From Berberis thunbergii (lineage: Eukaryota; Streptophyta; Magnoliopsida; Ranunculales; Berberidaceae), in contig QNQO01006975.1 of the NCBI GenBank assembly GCA_003290165.1, forward strand, positions 1 to 64,000: 64,000 bases of DNA, given 5' to 3'. The notes under the pieces are model-generated. The model made no database searches and had not been told where the DNA came from. It saw only the letters and a list, made by a program, of their open reading frames with translations. Below, one piece after another: positions 35,104-46,002 of this stretch; the first letter of the stretch is position 1, and each line of letters begins with the position of its first letter. A program made the translations under genes and the position numbers.

Positions 35104-35710
35104 TCACCCCTTCTCATAGATCATATCCTTTAGTTGTCGTTTCAACTCCTTCGTGTTCTTCACAACCTAGAAGACAACAACAAAATATTTAGATTGAACT
35201 CTTAATCAAGTGGTTCCCAAAAAATTTCATGTGAACATAACAGGCACCAAATTCCAAATATAGCATTATAGTTATATAAGAATTAGCATACATCATCAAG
35301 TATTGAACAAGCATAACTATTATGACAAGGCAGTTTGCATATGATGGAAAATACATCTTAACTAACTAAGCATATGATGGAATGTTGAGATCCTAAAGCT
35401 TTTTTAAGGCATTGGAATGCGTCATTAAAATGCTTGATTCTCTCAAAACAAAATTAACTCATTAAAATGTTTCAACTTCTTAAAAATAATTCCTTTTTAT
35501 TCTTGAGCATGCAGTGCAACAATTTTGTGCAAAACCAGACTGGAAAGCTTAGATCTAAAGCTGATTGCCAAAAAAACTATGCATCAAAAGGGTAAATCGG
35601 TAGTGTAACATAAAACCATTAAAATATCTGTTTACCTTAATTTGTTTTGCTTCACCTCCCTTCACTTTCTTTAGGCTAATAACTGTCTTAAACCAATCCC
35701 CAAAGCCCAT
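35104..35710 (-). pseudogene. Captured first exon of an IQ-domain (IQD)-like gene plus a short second exon
   Basis: Exon 35636-35710 starts with ATG and encodes MGFGDWFKTVISLKKVKGGE followed by AKQIK. This is the basic N-terminal signature of IQD calmodulin-binding proteins (MG-x-W-x(2)-hydrophobic-x-KK). A GT donor follows (AAG|GTAAA). A second exon at 35104-35166 keeps the frame and ends in TGA after 20 codons, so a spliced 45-residue peptide is possible. The second exon is not recognisable as IQD. The family assignment rests on a short match and is tentative. Confidence 0.45.
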
Positions 35711-35949
35711 ATCTGTGAATCACGATGTTAGATAACTTTACAGAAGTGTCAATTCTATGGTACTTGGAAAATAAATTTCAAATTTACCACAAATGTGTCA
35801 GCTGTGACCATCAAATTGTTCAAATACCATACCTTTCATGTCTTTGTGAACTTCAAAGAGACAAATGGATCTTCCTAAATGGTAAATGCATTTTCCTAAG
35901 ATCAATAAGAAACGACTAAAAAAAGAAAGGGAATGCAGTTTGTAAGAGA

Positions 35950-36525
35950 TTTACCAATTGAAACCAGAGCTCCTAAGGGAACTACCATAATTTGTTCACA
36001 TTAATCATATTTCTATTATTCTATTTTATTCAGGATACACTTCGAAGTTTATGTGATCTCCTTTCATTTGTCACACTGATAGTACTCCTAGACCCATTTC
36101 ATGAAACACCTTCCTAATGTCATTCTCGATTCTTCTTATTCAAAACCAACTTCAACATCAAATCATTTCTATCGAGTTTCCCAAATCAAGATTTGGCAAA
36201 GTGATTCAGAGCAGTTCCATACTTCAGTGACTATCAAAACAGAGTCTATAGATCAGAAAAAACATATACCAATGCCACAATGAAGATTATAGACACAAAC
36301 ATATATTGAGTGCACAGGTAAGAAAGCTCATAAGGGAACTACTGTAATTTGTTCCTATTAATTTTATTTCTATTCAGTTATCCTATTTCATTCAGACTGA
36401 CTTATCCTCGGCCATTTCATCAAACGACTTTCTAAAATTATTCTTGATTCTTATCTAAAACCAACTTCAATATCGAATCAACATCCATCAAAATTCCCAA
36501 ATCAAGTTTGAAATATCAAATTGAT
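35950..36525. repeat. Internal direct duplication within the CACTA
   Basis: Block 35960-36215 and block 36325-36520 share the same order of motifs (AAGGGAACTACCATAATTTG, CTATTTTATTCAG, CTTCAACATC..ATCA, TTCCCAAATCAAG), with many substitutions and small gaps. Confidence 0.65.
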
Positions 36526-37280
36526 TCAAATACAGTGGACGATGTGTTCATCTCTTCATTAAACTTTCACTTTTCAAATACAGTGTGCATAATCTGAGAA
36601 GATGCCACTGCATCCTTCTTGAGATTTGGAGTTAGGCGCCTTGACTTTTTGTTTTACCACATGCTTACAAATAATGCTAGAATCGAATGCAACTGAAACT
36701 ATAAATTCACTGACATGTGAAAGAAAGATAATTTTATATCGATCTAACACAGACAGAAGGTCAATGTCGCAGCCATGCTCTGATAAACATTGTACATAAT
36801 TCCTATTTTTCAAAATGTTCAATCCATAAATATTCCCAGAACATCATATTTTTGTTCTTTGTTTTGCAAGATACATTCAAGCATGCATGTGGTAAGCGCT
36901 CAAAATTACACTTTACTCGTATTGCTAAATCCTCAGTTTTGGTGTTATACTGAAGTGTTGAAATTTATGATAATCAGGCTGAATATAAAAAAGAAGAAAT
37001 TACTGCTAATTTTCCTTAGTTAAGGTCGGAAGAGGAGAAAGAAGAAAATCACACAAGGCACTAGAAAACATCAAAGGGTCACAATATTCACCATTTAATG
37101 GCCTGAAGGCACAGAGATGTTACAAGCTACACAACACGAACAAGCATATGACAAGTCATTTATGTACTAAGCCTTGGGTTTCAAACCTGGAAAACAACTC
37201 ACATTTTCTGACAAACATGAGTAGCACCGTGACTACCATGAAGGAGTCAAAGGCTCATCTAAAGCAGTGAGGGGGCTTAC

Positions 37281-37566
37281 AGAGTAGTGATGGATAGCAG
37301 AAACAACATTCATGGGCTGCTTTTGTTCAGCATCAACAGTAGAGAGTGCAAAAAGTGCAGTGTGAAACAGTTGGGATGATCCAGTCCCTACGATGATATG
37401 ACGATTGCCAGTCACCACTATCATTTAACCACAACACCCCAATTAGCTCATCATCCATCAATAATAAAAATGTAAGGAAAAAAACTACAAACATAACATC
37501 AATAATACATAACACTTACTGATCCAAATTGATAACAGCGTCTGGGGAAAGCTGCTTCTTGTTCAT
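37281..37566 (-). pseudogene. TAR: Captured exons of a tryptophan aminotransferase (TAA1/TAR, alliinase-like)
   Basis: Two minus-strand pieces match the alliinase C-type aminotransferase family that makes indole-3-pyruvate for auxin synthesis. The first (37520-37566) reads MNKKQLSPDAVINLD and then H split over a GTAAG donor, as in the PDxxINLDHGDP block. The second (37281-37424) reads HIIVGTGSSQLFHTALFALS, then MNVVSAIHHYS before another GTAAG donor. The GTGS-x-Q-L motif contacts the cofactor in the family. The part between (GDPTMYE...W) is missing, and so are the later exons with the PLP lysine. Confidence 0.82.
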
Positions 37567-39504
37567 GTTGTTTGTTCCACAAATGTTGTTTACTTCTTTC
37601 TTCTCTTCAAAAAAAAAAAATCTCTTTTCTTTTGGCCTCTCTCTTTTGCAAAATTCAGAAACAATGTGTCTCCAACAATGGTTGGATGTTCTGTATTTAT
37701 AGACAAATAGAGAAACTGATTACAACAGCCACCCAAATAAAATACAAAGAGAGAGATTTTATTTTTCTAAGGTTGAAGAGATTTGTTCCTGATAAAGCAC
37801 TTTCATCTTTGTTCATACAATTATTAAAAGATTAACCTAATAGGCAACAAGAGCATACTCAGCATAGTAATAGTATGAAAAGATATCCGAAGGTTGAAAA
37901 CTTGATGCATTTTGTTTTTGGAAAATACACACTAAAAGTCACAAGTTCTGAAGCACAAACTATTTAAACGCAACATGTCTTCTCAATCTACTCTTAGATG
38001 TTCCATTGACATATATTTATTCATGAATAGATAGAAGTATATATATACTTGTTCTTCTCAAATTATACTGTCTCAAATTTCGTTGGTAATCTTCCATAAA
38101 CAAATCAGATTTCGTTGGTAATCCAAGAGGAAAGCACTTAAATTGTCTAACCATGTTCTGGTCACAGTATATAAAGCCAAGATAAAGCATAAGTTTTTGA
38201 GAATTAATAGTTTTGAAACTAGTAGAAAGCACTGAAATAATTTACTGAAAAAAACAAACTCTTATTAATCTAGAGCTGCAACAACAACAACGACAGCAGA
38301 AACAACAACATCAACAGCAACAGCAACAGCAGATGCAACAGGAGAAAGGATCCTAATGGTTGTATTTTGGGAATTGGTTGTATAAGAAAAGAAGTCAGAG
38401 TTTGGGAATTGGTTGTATAACTTAAACATGGTAGTGAAAATGCATAAAACAAATGCTAGGAGCAATAAATTTTCAAATAAAACTTTGAATTATGGTTGGC
38501 ATGTTGTCTTGGAACATGTGCTTTGATAAAAACAAGCATAGCAGACAATCACATAAAGTAAAATACAGGATGTTTGATGGATGGATGGTTCCCCATTTTG
38601 TAATCATACCATGGCACATACTGAAACCGAAAGTTAGCTAACATGCATGTTTTGTGTGCTGTGAGGTGGGGGGCCTCTCTGCCTCTGTTTTGCATGGACA
38701 TTTTTTTTTTGCCTCTCTTAATTCTTATTTACAGAGGGAAAAAATTCTGAAAATTTTGGTAAAGAGTGTTGGCATCACAAAGTTTCTCAATTCTCATTCT
38801 ACTTTGCTGACAGACTTTTTTCACTGGCTAATGGCACAACTAAATCATTTTCCTAATAAAATGATATGACTATTATCTTAAAACAGTTTAAGTTGAAATG
38901 ACAGAGGTTATATATAAAGTATACCTTGTCAACAACACAACATCCTGACAAACGTTTCAACCTACAGTTATATCCAAAAGAGTAGAACGCATTGAAAATC
39001 GTGTAAAAAATCATGTACATACAGAGGATGACAACAAGGAATTCATATTAATATCCATGAAGACAGAATACTACTCACCTTTTGCACCGTAGATTCATTG
39101 ATTAATGGACTTGAAAAATGCAATGAAAATTTAAACATCATTATAAAGGCTCATACATTTCATTGAACACTCCCACAACTACAATCAACATTTACAATGA
39201 TCCCAAGCATAAAATCTAAGTTTCTAGGTAGATAAATTGCTGAAGACACTTAGATAAGGCATGCTTTTAGAAGTAAAAATGAGATGCGACTGCCTGAACC
39301 ATTAAACTTCAAAATGCAGCTGCATAATATTTTTCTTGATCAGACCAGACACATGATTATACATGTATTAGATGATAAAATACTAGAAAACAACTCCGAA
39401 TCATTCAGCTAAGACAACAAGGCTTTACCAAGGTAATCTTCAACTCATTAATCAAAAGGATGGTCACCGAGAAATAAATACAATGACAGGACTATTTCAT
39501 AAAA
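37567..39504. other. CACTA interior, no gene recognised
   Basis: This has AT-rich, intron-like sequence. A CAACAACAG-rich stretch at 38277-38345 could encode polyglutamine on the plus strand or leucine/valine-rich runs on the minus strand. It is too short and repetitive to assign. Confidence 0.45.
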
Positions 39505-39729
39505 TTAACGAAATAAATCAACTAAAAATAAATGAAAAATGAGAGACCTTACTAAGTCTGGACCAGGAGAGGTTAGGACAGCAACAGTTGACCCCAGAAA
39601 ATTGAGATTCGACCCACATGCACCATTTGCCAAAGAACACTTAGTATACGCTGTTGTTGTGTTATACACTAATGCCTGTATGGTTACACTCAGCTGCACC
39701 TGTTTGAAATAATTTTCAGCTTTAAGCAC
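39505..39729 (-). pseudogene. Unidentified possible captured exon
   Basis: A 74-codon minus-strand frame contains ENYFKQVQLSVTIQALVYN and CSLANGACGSNLNFLGSTVA. The composition looks like real coding sequence and it is preceded by an AG. I do not recognise the family. Its strand agrees with the neighbouring LOG and TAR fragments. Confidence 0.35.
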
Positions 39730-40178
39730 TTACAAACAACAATGCCTTACCACATATGCTTGCATAACTAAGCCAAGCATATAATCAAATGAAACATTAC
39801 AATGATGGCAGTGGTGCACTGCAGAGGAAGTTTTACCAATAGTAACCACTGATCATTCTGACATATTGTTTCAGAGCTGGCCTACTTGAAAAGTATCCAA
39901 TCTAGTATGCATTTGTATGATCTGCGTATCTAATAACTGAACAATTCAGTTCTTATGACCACACAAAATTGAAGCATAAATGAGGAATTGATTCAAGTCT
40001 TATAGAAAATATGACTCGCGGGAAGTAATCATCAGTTTTGATTGGCCATTATTCTTTTGTGGCATGTACAGGCACGTATGCCTACAACCAAAGCAAAAAC
40101 AAAACAATATCATTGAACCCAAATAAACACAAACACTAAAAAACCAACAAAACAACAATGGTGATCATTAGTTCACAC

Positions 40179-40486
40179 CTCAAGCTTCTCAACAAGTTCT
40201 TTTGCATTTGGTGCAGAAGCAATTATTTGGCGCTGTGAAGGCTTGATAAACCCATCATCCACTGCTTTGTCTATGAAGGTCAGTAGATAGTTGTAATATC
40301 CATCCACATTCAACAAACCCACCTGCACAGATTTCCTCACTTTGTCAAGCAAATGAAGGTAACAAAAACCAAGACTCCATGGTTGGTTTTTTGATTTGGT
40401 TTTGGTTGCTTACAGGTTTGTCATGGATGCCAAGTTGATCCCAAGTGATGACCTCCAAGAGCTCCTCCAATGTGCCATAAGCAGTT
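40179..40486 (-). pseudogene. LOG: Captured exons of LONELY GUY (cytokinin riboside 5'-monophosphate phosphoribohydrolase)
   Basis: Exon 40414-40486 encodes [20 protein letters not shown] then HDKP, followed by a GTAAG donor. Exon 40179-40322 begins after a TGCAG acceptor and encodes [20 protein letters not shown] and ends ..[13 protein letters not shown] at a GT donor. This is the C-terminal half of the LOG family, which releases active cytokinin bases from their nucleotides. The family motif PGGYGTxxE is represented by TAYGTLEE, so the start of the motif is lost or altered at the exon edge. The upstream exons with the PGIMEA nucleotide-binding part are not seen. The intron is retained, so capture was at DNA level. 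A functional enzyme is excluded. Confidence 0.88.
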
Positions 40487-41585
40487 CTATCAGACAAAAC
40501 ATGTTAAGTTTTAATTAGAAGAAGATGAAGAAGTATAACTATATAATTTGAAGAAGCAATTAAAACAAAAAAAACAAACAAGAAAAGATGACCAATACAG
40601 AACAGACTGAAGTGTTGGAGTTTAATTTGTTTATTGGGAGAAGGAGGAGGAACAGACTGAAGTGTTTTGGGAGGAGAAAGTTTACAAAAATAGAAACAGA
40701 ACAGAGCTTATAGAACTTACAACACAGAAACAGAACAGAGCTTGGAGTTGGATCTTCGATGGTGGTCTTCTCCTCTCAAACAAATTTAGTCGTCGTCTTC
40801 TTCGATGGGTCGATTACCTTATTCAATTCGAGCTTTTCTTCTTCTCTTCTTCTTCAGTTCATCCTCTTCTCTGTCTGCAAATGAAATATGTGAAAATTCA
40901 GAAGTATGTGAGTAAAAAGAGGATAAAAGAAGAAAGCAAAAGGTGAATTGGGTACAGAGGAATCTGGTTCTTCCTCTCTTCATTTCATGACCTAAAAAAA
41001 GCAAAGCACATAGAAGGACAAAAATAGAAGAAAAGCTCAGATAAACACAAAAAAAGCCCTTAGATATCGATCGAATCTCATGGAATTTTTTTTAAAAAAA
41101 CCATTAGTGGTCGAATCTCCTACAAATCCTAACAAAACAATATCACTTTGGATTTCCATTTATTTCTCACAAATTTTTTTTTTCCATTCGGGGGTTCGTT
41201 CTTTCTCTCACTTGGATCTTCATGAATCTTTGCAAAAATCCTTCAAAACACAAAACCCATATCGATTTCACCAAAATAGACAACCCCAAATCAACAAAAA
41301 ACAGAATCAAAATCAAAATCAAAACCCATATCGGTTTTAAAATACCAATTTTATCTCAAGAAACCCAAATTGAACCAAAATGCATGAAACCCTAAAGAAA
41401 CAAGAACTTTAGGGTTTGAAACAAAGGATTTTTGCTTTTGGGAGATCTGTGGTTTGATACAAAGGGGTGCAGAGTTGGGGGGGGGGGGGGGGGGGGGATG
41501 GAGCTGGAATGCAAAGCGGGAAGCAATTTTTTTCGCAAAATTTTGCCCGCGAGAAATGGACTTGCTTCTCCACACATCCACGTGC
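40487..41585. other. CACTA right interior, leader-like, no gene recognised
   Basis: This holds CT-rich, 5'-UTR-like sequence and a run of about 20 G at 41480-41499. A repeated GAACAGACTGAAGTGTT occurs twice (about 40600 and 40650). Long frames here (for example 41351-41647 minus) arise from low-complexity sequence. Confidence 0.45.
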
Positions 41586-41798
41586 AATTTAGCAATGGTT
41601 TTTAGCCGTTGGGCATTGTAGCCACGGTTTTTAGCCGTGGCAAGCACACCAACGGTTTATATTCGTGGCCAAGCCTTTTTTTAGCCACGGTTTTAAGCCA
41701 TTGGCCATTATAGCCACAGTTTTTGGCCGTGGCAAATAAACCAACGGTTTAGAACCGTGGCCACCTTCGTGTGGCTAAACAAGCCTTTTGGTGTAGTG
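41586..41798. repeat. CACTA right end: subterminal repeats and TIR
   Basis: GCCACGGTTTTTAGCCGTGG, CCACGGTTTTAAGCCATTGG and CCACAGTTTTTGGCCGTGG blocks lead to the terminal TTTTGGTGTAGTG, the inverted copy of the left end. Confidence 0.9.
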
Positions 41799-41801
41799 TG
41801 A

Positions 41802-43190
41802 GATCAGCCAGCTGAATTCCACTATGCAGCGATAAAGCCCCGCACAAATAGCAATTGTTGCAATGACTAGAAGAGTCGCTGCAACAATCTGGTCAAACAA
41901 ACCCTGACCTTCTGTATGACGATACAACCCCAACTAGTCCAACAGATCGACCAAATACTGGACAATCAGAAGAAGAAACGACAATAGTCTACCTGGACGA
42001 TGGAGGAAACAAAACAGTTAAGATTGACACAAAAACCCATCTAGAATTCGCCATGAAACTGGTCCAACTTCTGAAGGATTAATCATGACGTTTTTTATTT
42101 GACGATAAAAGTTATGGTGGGAATAAACCCGTTTGTCATCACTCACAAACTGCAAGTTAATCCGGACAAGAAACCGATCCGACAAAAAAATAAGGTTTAT
42201 TGCCCCAGAACGTAACCAAACAATAAACAAGGAAGTGCACCGTCTGATAATTGTAGGAATGATCAGAGAATCTCACTATCTAAACTGGTTAGCTAACATG
42301 GTGTAGGTAGAGAAGAATAACGGTAAGTGGGTAATGTGCATAGATTACACGGATTTGAACAAAACCTGTTCAAAAGACAATTTCTCACTCCCACACATAG
42401 ACTAGATAGTGGATGTCACTGTTGGACAAAAACTCTTGAGCTTCATAGATGTGTACTCTGGGTACAATCAGATATGGATGCACCCTCCTAACAAAGAAAA
42501 AATGTATTTTGTAATGGAAAGAGGTACATACTGCTACCGGGTGAAGCCATTCGAACTAAAGAACACATGAGCCACGTACCATCGACTGGTTAACTGAATG
42601 TTCAGAGACCAAATCGGTAAAACGATGGAGGTGCACATCAATGAAATGTTGGTCAAAAGCTTACGCCGAGTAGACCATATCAGAGATCTCGAATAGGCCT
42701 TCTCCTAGCTCCGAAGATACAAAATGAAGCTGAACCTGGATAAATGCACATTGGAGTAGAATCAGGGAAATTCCTCGGATACATGATCAACCAAAGAGGA
42801 ATCGAAGATAACCTGAAACAGATACAAAAACTGTTCAACATGAAGTCACCAGCGAATATAAAAGGCATGCAAAGTTTGAACGACAGAATATCGGCTTTAA
42901 ACATATTCATTTTCAATTCCTCAGACAAATGTCTACCTTTCTTCAAAATCTTGAAGGGAAACACGACATTCAAGTGGAATGGAGAATGCGAGAAGGCTTT
43001 CCAAAGCTTGAAGGCGCACATAGGGAGCACAGAGCTGCTATCAAAACCAAACACCGGGGAAACGCTGTATCTATACTTGTATGTGTCCAACCATGTGGTA
43101 AGTTCAACATTGATAACATCAGCAAAACACTTGTAGATGTGGATATCAACTACCCAACTTTGGAGAAACTGATGCTCGCCTAATCGTATG
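41802..43190 (+). pseudogene. Element B reverse transcriptase, copy X' (right of the CACTA)
   Basis: It continues the copy X' frame after the CACTA: QPAEFHYAAIKPRTN, VYLDDGGNKTVKIDTKTHLE (a block deleted from copy X), then the RT with KPIRQKNKVYCPRT, DNFSLPHID, FIDVYSGYNQIWMHPPNKEK, and the thumb/connection at 42744-43136 (FLGYMINQRGIEDNLKQIQK). The catalytic box at 42634-42645 reads HINE instead of YVDD. There are several stops. It continues into the RNase H region, unlike copy X. Confidence 0.88.
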
Positions 43191-44135
43191 TTCAAGAAAG
43201 TTACGACCATACTTCTAAGCTCACCCAATCACTGTCATGACCGAACAACCAATTCAGTCAATATTGCACAAACCTTAGCTATCCGGAAGAATGGTGAAAT
43301 GGGCAATAGAACTCGGGCAGTTCAACATCGGCTATTGTGAAACCCTTGTGTGGGCGGACCTGAGGGGGAGGATAAGGGAGAAGCCTAAGAGCCCATGGAT
43401 CCCAAGAGGGTTGGCAAGCTACAAATGGGAAATCATAGTCCCACATTGTCTGGGTGCGAGATGGTGATGTGCTATATATGTACGAGTTTGGATCTAAAAA
43501 GTACTACGCGCTTTAAAGTCGTGCAAGCCTTGGGCCCAAAGCGGACAATATAATACTATGTGGATCAGATTGTGACAACTATGCCCCTAGAACCGCAATA
43601 AAAGCTCAAGCTTGGCGGAATTCATCGCAGAATTCATAGGCAACAGCGGCCACCAGCCAAATAGAAACCATGAAGAGGAACAAACCAAACTAACCATCCA
43701 AAAATGGATCCTCTGTTGTGACGAAGCATTCAACGAAGCGAGAAGTGGAGTTGGACTGATCATGTGTAACTCGGAAGGTGTAACATTAGAGAAAGTGATA
43801 CAATTCAATTTCAAAGCCTCGAACAACGAAGTAGTGATAGCCGAGCTACAATTAGCAAAAATAATTGGGAATAAAAAATATCGGCGTCTTCACTTACTCC
43901 AAATTAGTGGTCAACCAACTGAACGACAAATTTCACGTAAAAGAAGTTCGGATGAAAACATACTGCAAAAAATTGCTGAGCTGATAGAAAATTTCCCGAC
44001 TGCAACCATTCGGCGATGTGCAAGGGCCAAGAGTAAAAGAGCTAACAAGCTAGCCAATAAGACATCACGACTTAAAGAAAATGATAATCCACTCGTCATG
44101 ACGCAGGAGAGTTCCATACTGGAAAACCAAGTGTA
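43191..44135 (+). pseudogene. Element B RNase H and linker
   Basis: MVKWAIELGQFNIGY is followed by a 240-bp foreign insertion, then RTAIKAQA and a FIAEF block, then WILCCDEAFNEARSGVGLIM and FKASNNEVVIAELQLAKIIG. These correspond to the RNase H core and the SNNEAEYEAL motif of Tat elements. The first catalytic aspartate is present (C-D-E), but the AEYEAL block is altered to VVIAEL. Confidence 0.82.
43341..43583. repeat. ~240-bp inserted repeat in the RNase H region (TRIM/solo-LTR-like)
   Basis: This interrupts the otherwise continuous polyprotein between FNIGYCE and RTAIKA. It contains GAAATCATAGTCCCACATTG, GTGCTATATATGTACGAG and GGGCCCAAAGCGGACAATAT. These are blocks I associate with a dispersed short LTR-like repeat in eudicots. 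The family name is not certain, and no clear target-site duplication was found. Confidence 0.5.
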
Positions 44136-45335
44136 AGAGGCATGCACAACAGGCCAGGAAAATAATTGGACAATTCCAATCCTCGCGTATATAATAAACG
44201 GAGAACATCCGGCGGACAAGATGGGGGTCCGAAAATTGTGAAAATGAGCCACACAATACATGGTGATCAACGACAGACTCTACAAGAAATTTGCCACTAG
44301 CCTGCTATTAAGATGTCTTTAGCCCAATGATGCTGACTATGTCTTGCAAGATATTCATCATAGAACATGTGGAAATCATCCAGGAGGAAGAACACTAGCC
44401 CACAAAGCACTAACATTGGGTTACTATTGGCCGACAATGCAAGCGAATGCAAATAAACTCGTTCGCACTTGTGACAAATGTCAGAGATTTGGCCCAAATA
44501 CTATCATGTCAGGCCAAAATTTAATCCCAATGAGCCGTCCATGGTCATTTTCACAATGGGGATGGACATCGTATGACCACTCTCAATGTCTGACAAAATG
44601 AAATTCCTTCTTGTAATGGTATATTACTTCACTACGTGGGTGGAAATAGAACCATTGGCAAAGATAGGAGAAGCTCAAGTTGAAAATTTCCTCTGGAAAG
44701 ACATAGTATGTAGATTCGGAATCCCAAGAGTAATTGTCACGGACAACGGGAATCAATTCGAAGGCAAGAAGGTTAAGGAGTTGTACAAAAATCTAGGCAT
44801 CCTACAATACTTCTCAGCACCCACCCATCCATAGGCAAATGAGCAATCTGAGATCACCAACAGGACGATCCTAGAGGCGATCAAAAGGATGGTTGAAGCA
44901 TCAAAAGGATTGTGGACATCCAAACTACCTAGTGTCCTTTAGGCACATAGAACAATGAATAAGACTCCAACAAGAGAAACTCCATTCGCCTTTTGCATAC
45001 GGGTCTGAAGCAATGAAGCATTGAAAGTCAGATTAGATCTCCTAAAAAATGCTTTTGTCAAAGCAACAACCTGCCAACAATGTATGCCAGCTATTATACA
45101 AAAAAAGTAAAGCCTCGCATATTCAATGTCAGCGGCGATTGGGTACTCTGAAAAATCTAACTCAACACAACGGAATCAAGCGCAAGCAAACTGAATCCGA
45201 ATTGGAAAAGACCATACAAAGTAATAAATATCAACATACCAGAGACATACGGGTTAGAAAATACAGAGGGTAAACAACTTCCACGACCATGAAATGTTGG
45301 GCATTCGAAAAATATTATCAATGTTTAAGAGATGC
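44136..45335 (+). pseudogene. Element B integrase
   Basis: The zinc-binding head at 44344-44500 shows the H-H-C-C pattern (IHHRTCGNH ... CDKCQRF). The catalytic core follows at 44590-44990: VMVYYFTTWVE, where the first catalytic aspartate is replaced by Y; VIVTDNGNQFEG, with the second aspartate kept; and QSEITNRTILEAIKRM, with the glutamate kept. The C-terminal part near 45190-45330 (NWKRPYKV, PETYGLENTEGKQLPRP) matches the end of Tat pol. Stops occur near 44834, 44940 and 45007. The lost aspartate and the stops make it inactive. Confidence 0.88.
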
Positions 45336-45998
45336 TGGTTTTGATTGTAAAAGTGTGTAATGTGGAAGGTAAAATGGGAAAATCTAAAAGTTAAATCTAA
45401 TGGTCTTTTTATAATTAAAAGATAATTTAAGGGTTTCAAATAAATTATCTCAGAGTCTTAGGTATAATTAATTAATGTTATATGAGCTGATTTTGATTGT
45501 AATATGTGAGGGTAAAATGAGAAAAATAATAATTTAATATTGTTTTTCATTTGAATGACATAAGCACCCCTTTTAATTTTATCTAATGTAAAATTTTCTT
45601 ATAATTACCATATAATTGAGAGGGTAAACTTGGAAAACAATTTTACTGTCTCCACTATTCATTTGAGAAACTTTCGTTAAAAACTGTTTAGATTAGATAT
45701 TAAGCTAAAGCTAAGGTGAAGGGCATTTTAGTCCCTTAGGTATAGAATCAAAAGTAGTCATCATTCTTCCCAACATACAGAGAAAAGCAAAGTGGGGGAT
45801 TAATTAGTGTTTGTTTGTTTTTACTCGTGATCATCATCAAGGTTTCCTCGGCCTGGTCTGGTCCCTTCTATTTCCACACTTGTTAGTTTCGTTTCACACG
45901 TGTTGATACCAAATCCAACGGTCATATTAAATTCACCCTTAAAAATAAGTGCTTAATTATGCATTGAATCATGAAACATTTTATCATTAGAAATTCTA
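45336..45998. other. AT-rich spacer after element B, no gene seen
   Basis: GAGGGTAAAATGAG and ACTATTCATTTGAGA blocks resemble 20440-20690, suggesting a shared dispersed repeat. No 3' LTR of element B lies here. Confidence 0.5.
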
Positions 45999-46002
45999 GG
46001 GA

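Larger units (their letters stand above)
31492..41798. mobile_element. CACTA (En/Spm-type) DNA transposon carrying host exons
   Basis: Both ends carry the 13-bp inverted repeat CACTACACCAAAA, flanked by the 3-bp duplication TGA (31489-31491 and 41799-41801). Removing the element and one TGA restores a sequence collinear with the empty site in copy X near 30010. Subterminal repeats built on GCCACGGTTTTAAGCCGTGG lie within about 200 bp of both ends, as is typical. The element is 10,307 bp. I see no TNP2-type transposase or TNPA frame, so it appears non-autonomous. The interior contains minus-strand exons recognisable as LOG, TAA1/TAR, IQD-like and 2-phosphoglycerate-kinase-like fragments. Confidence 0.93.

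Noticed and set aside
38277..38345. CAACAG-rich stretch that could encode polyglutamine
   Set aside because: It is about 23 codons long, ends in a stop, and has no flanking domain. It is a simple repeat inside the CACTA.
31700..41580. The CACTA as an autonomous element
   Set aside because: No frame resembling TNP2-type transposase or TNPA is visible. A BLASTX search would settle it.
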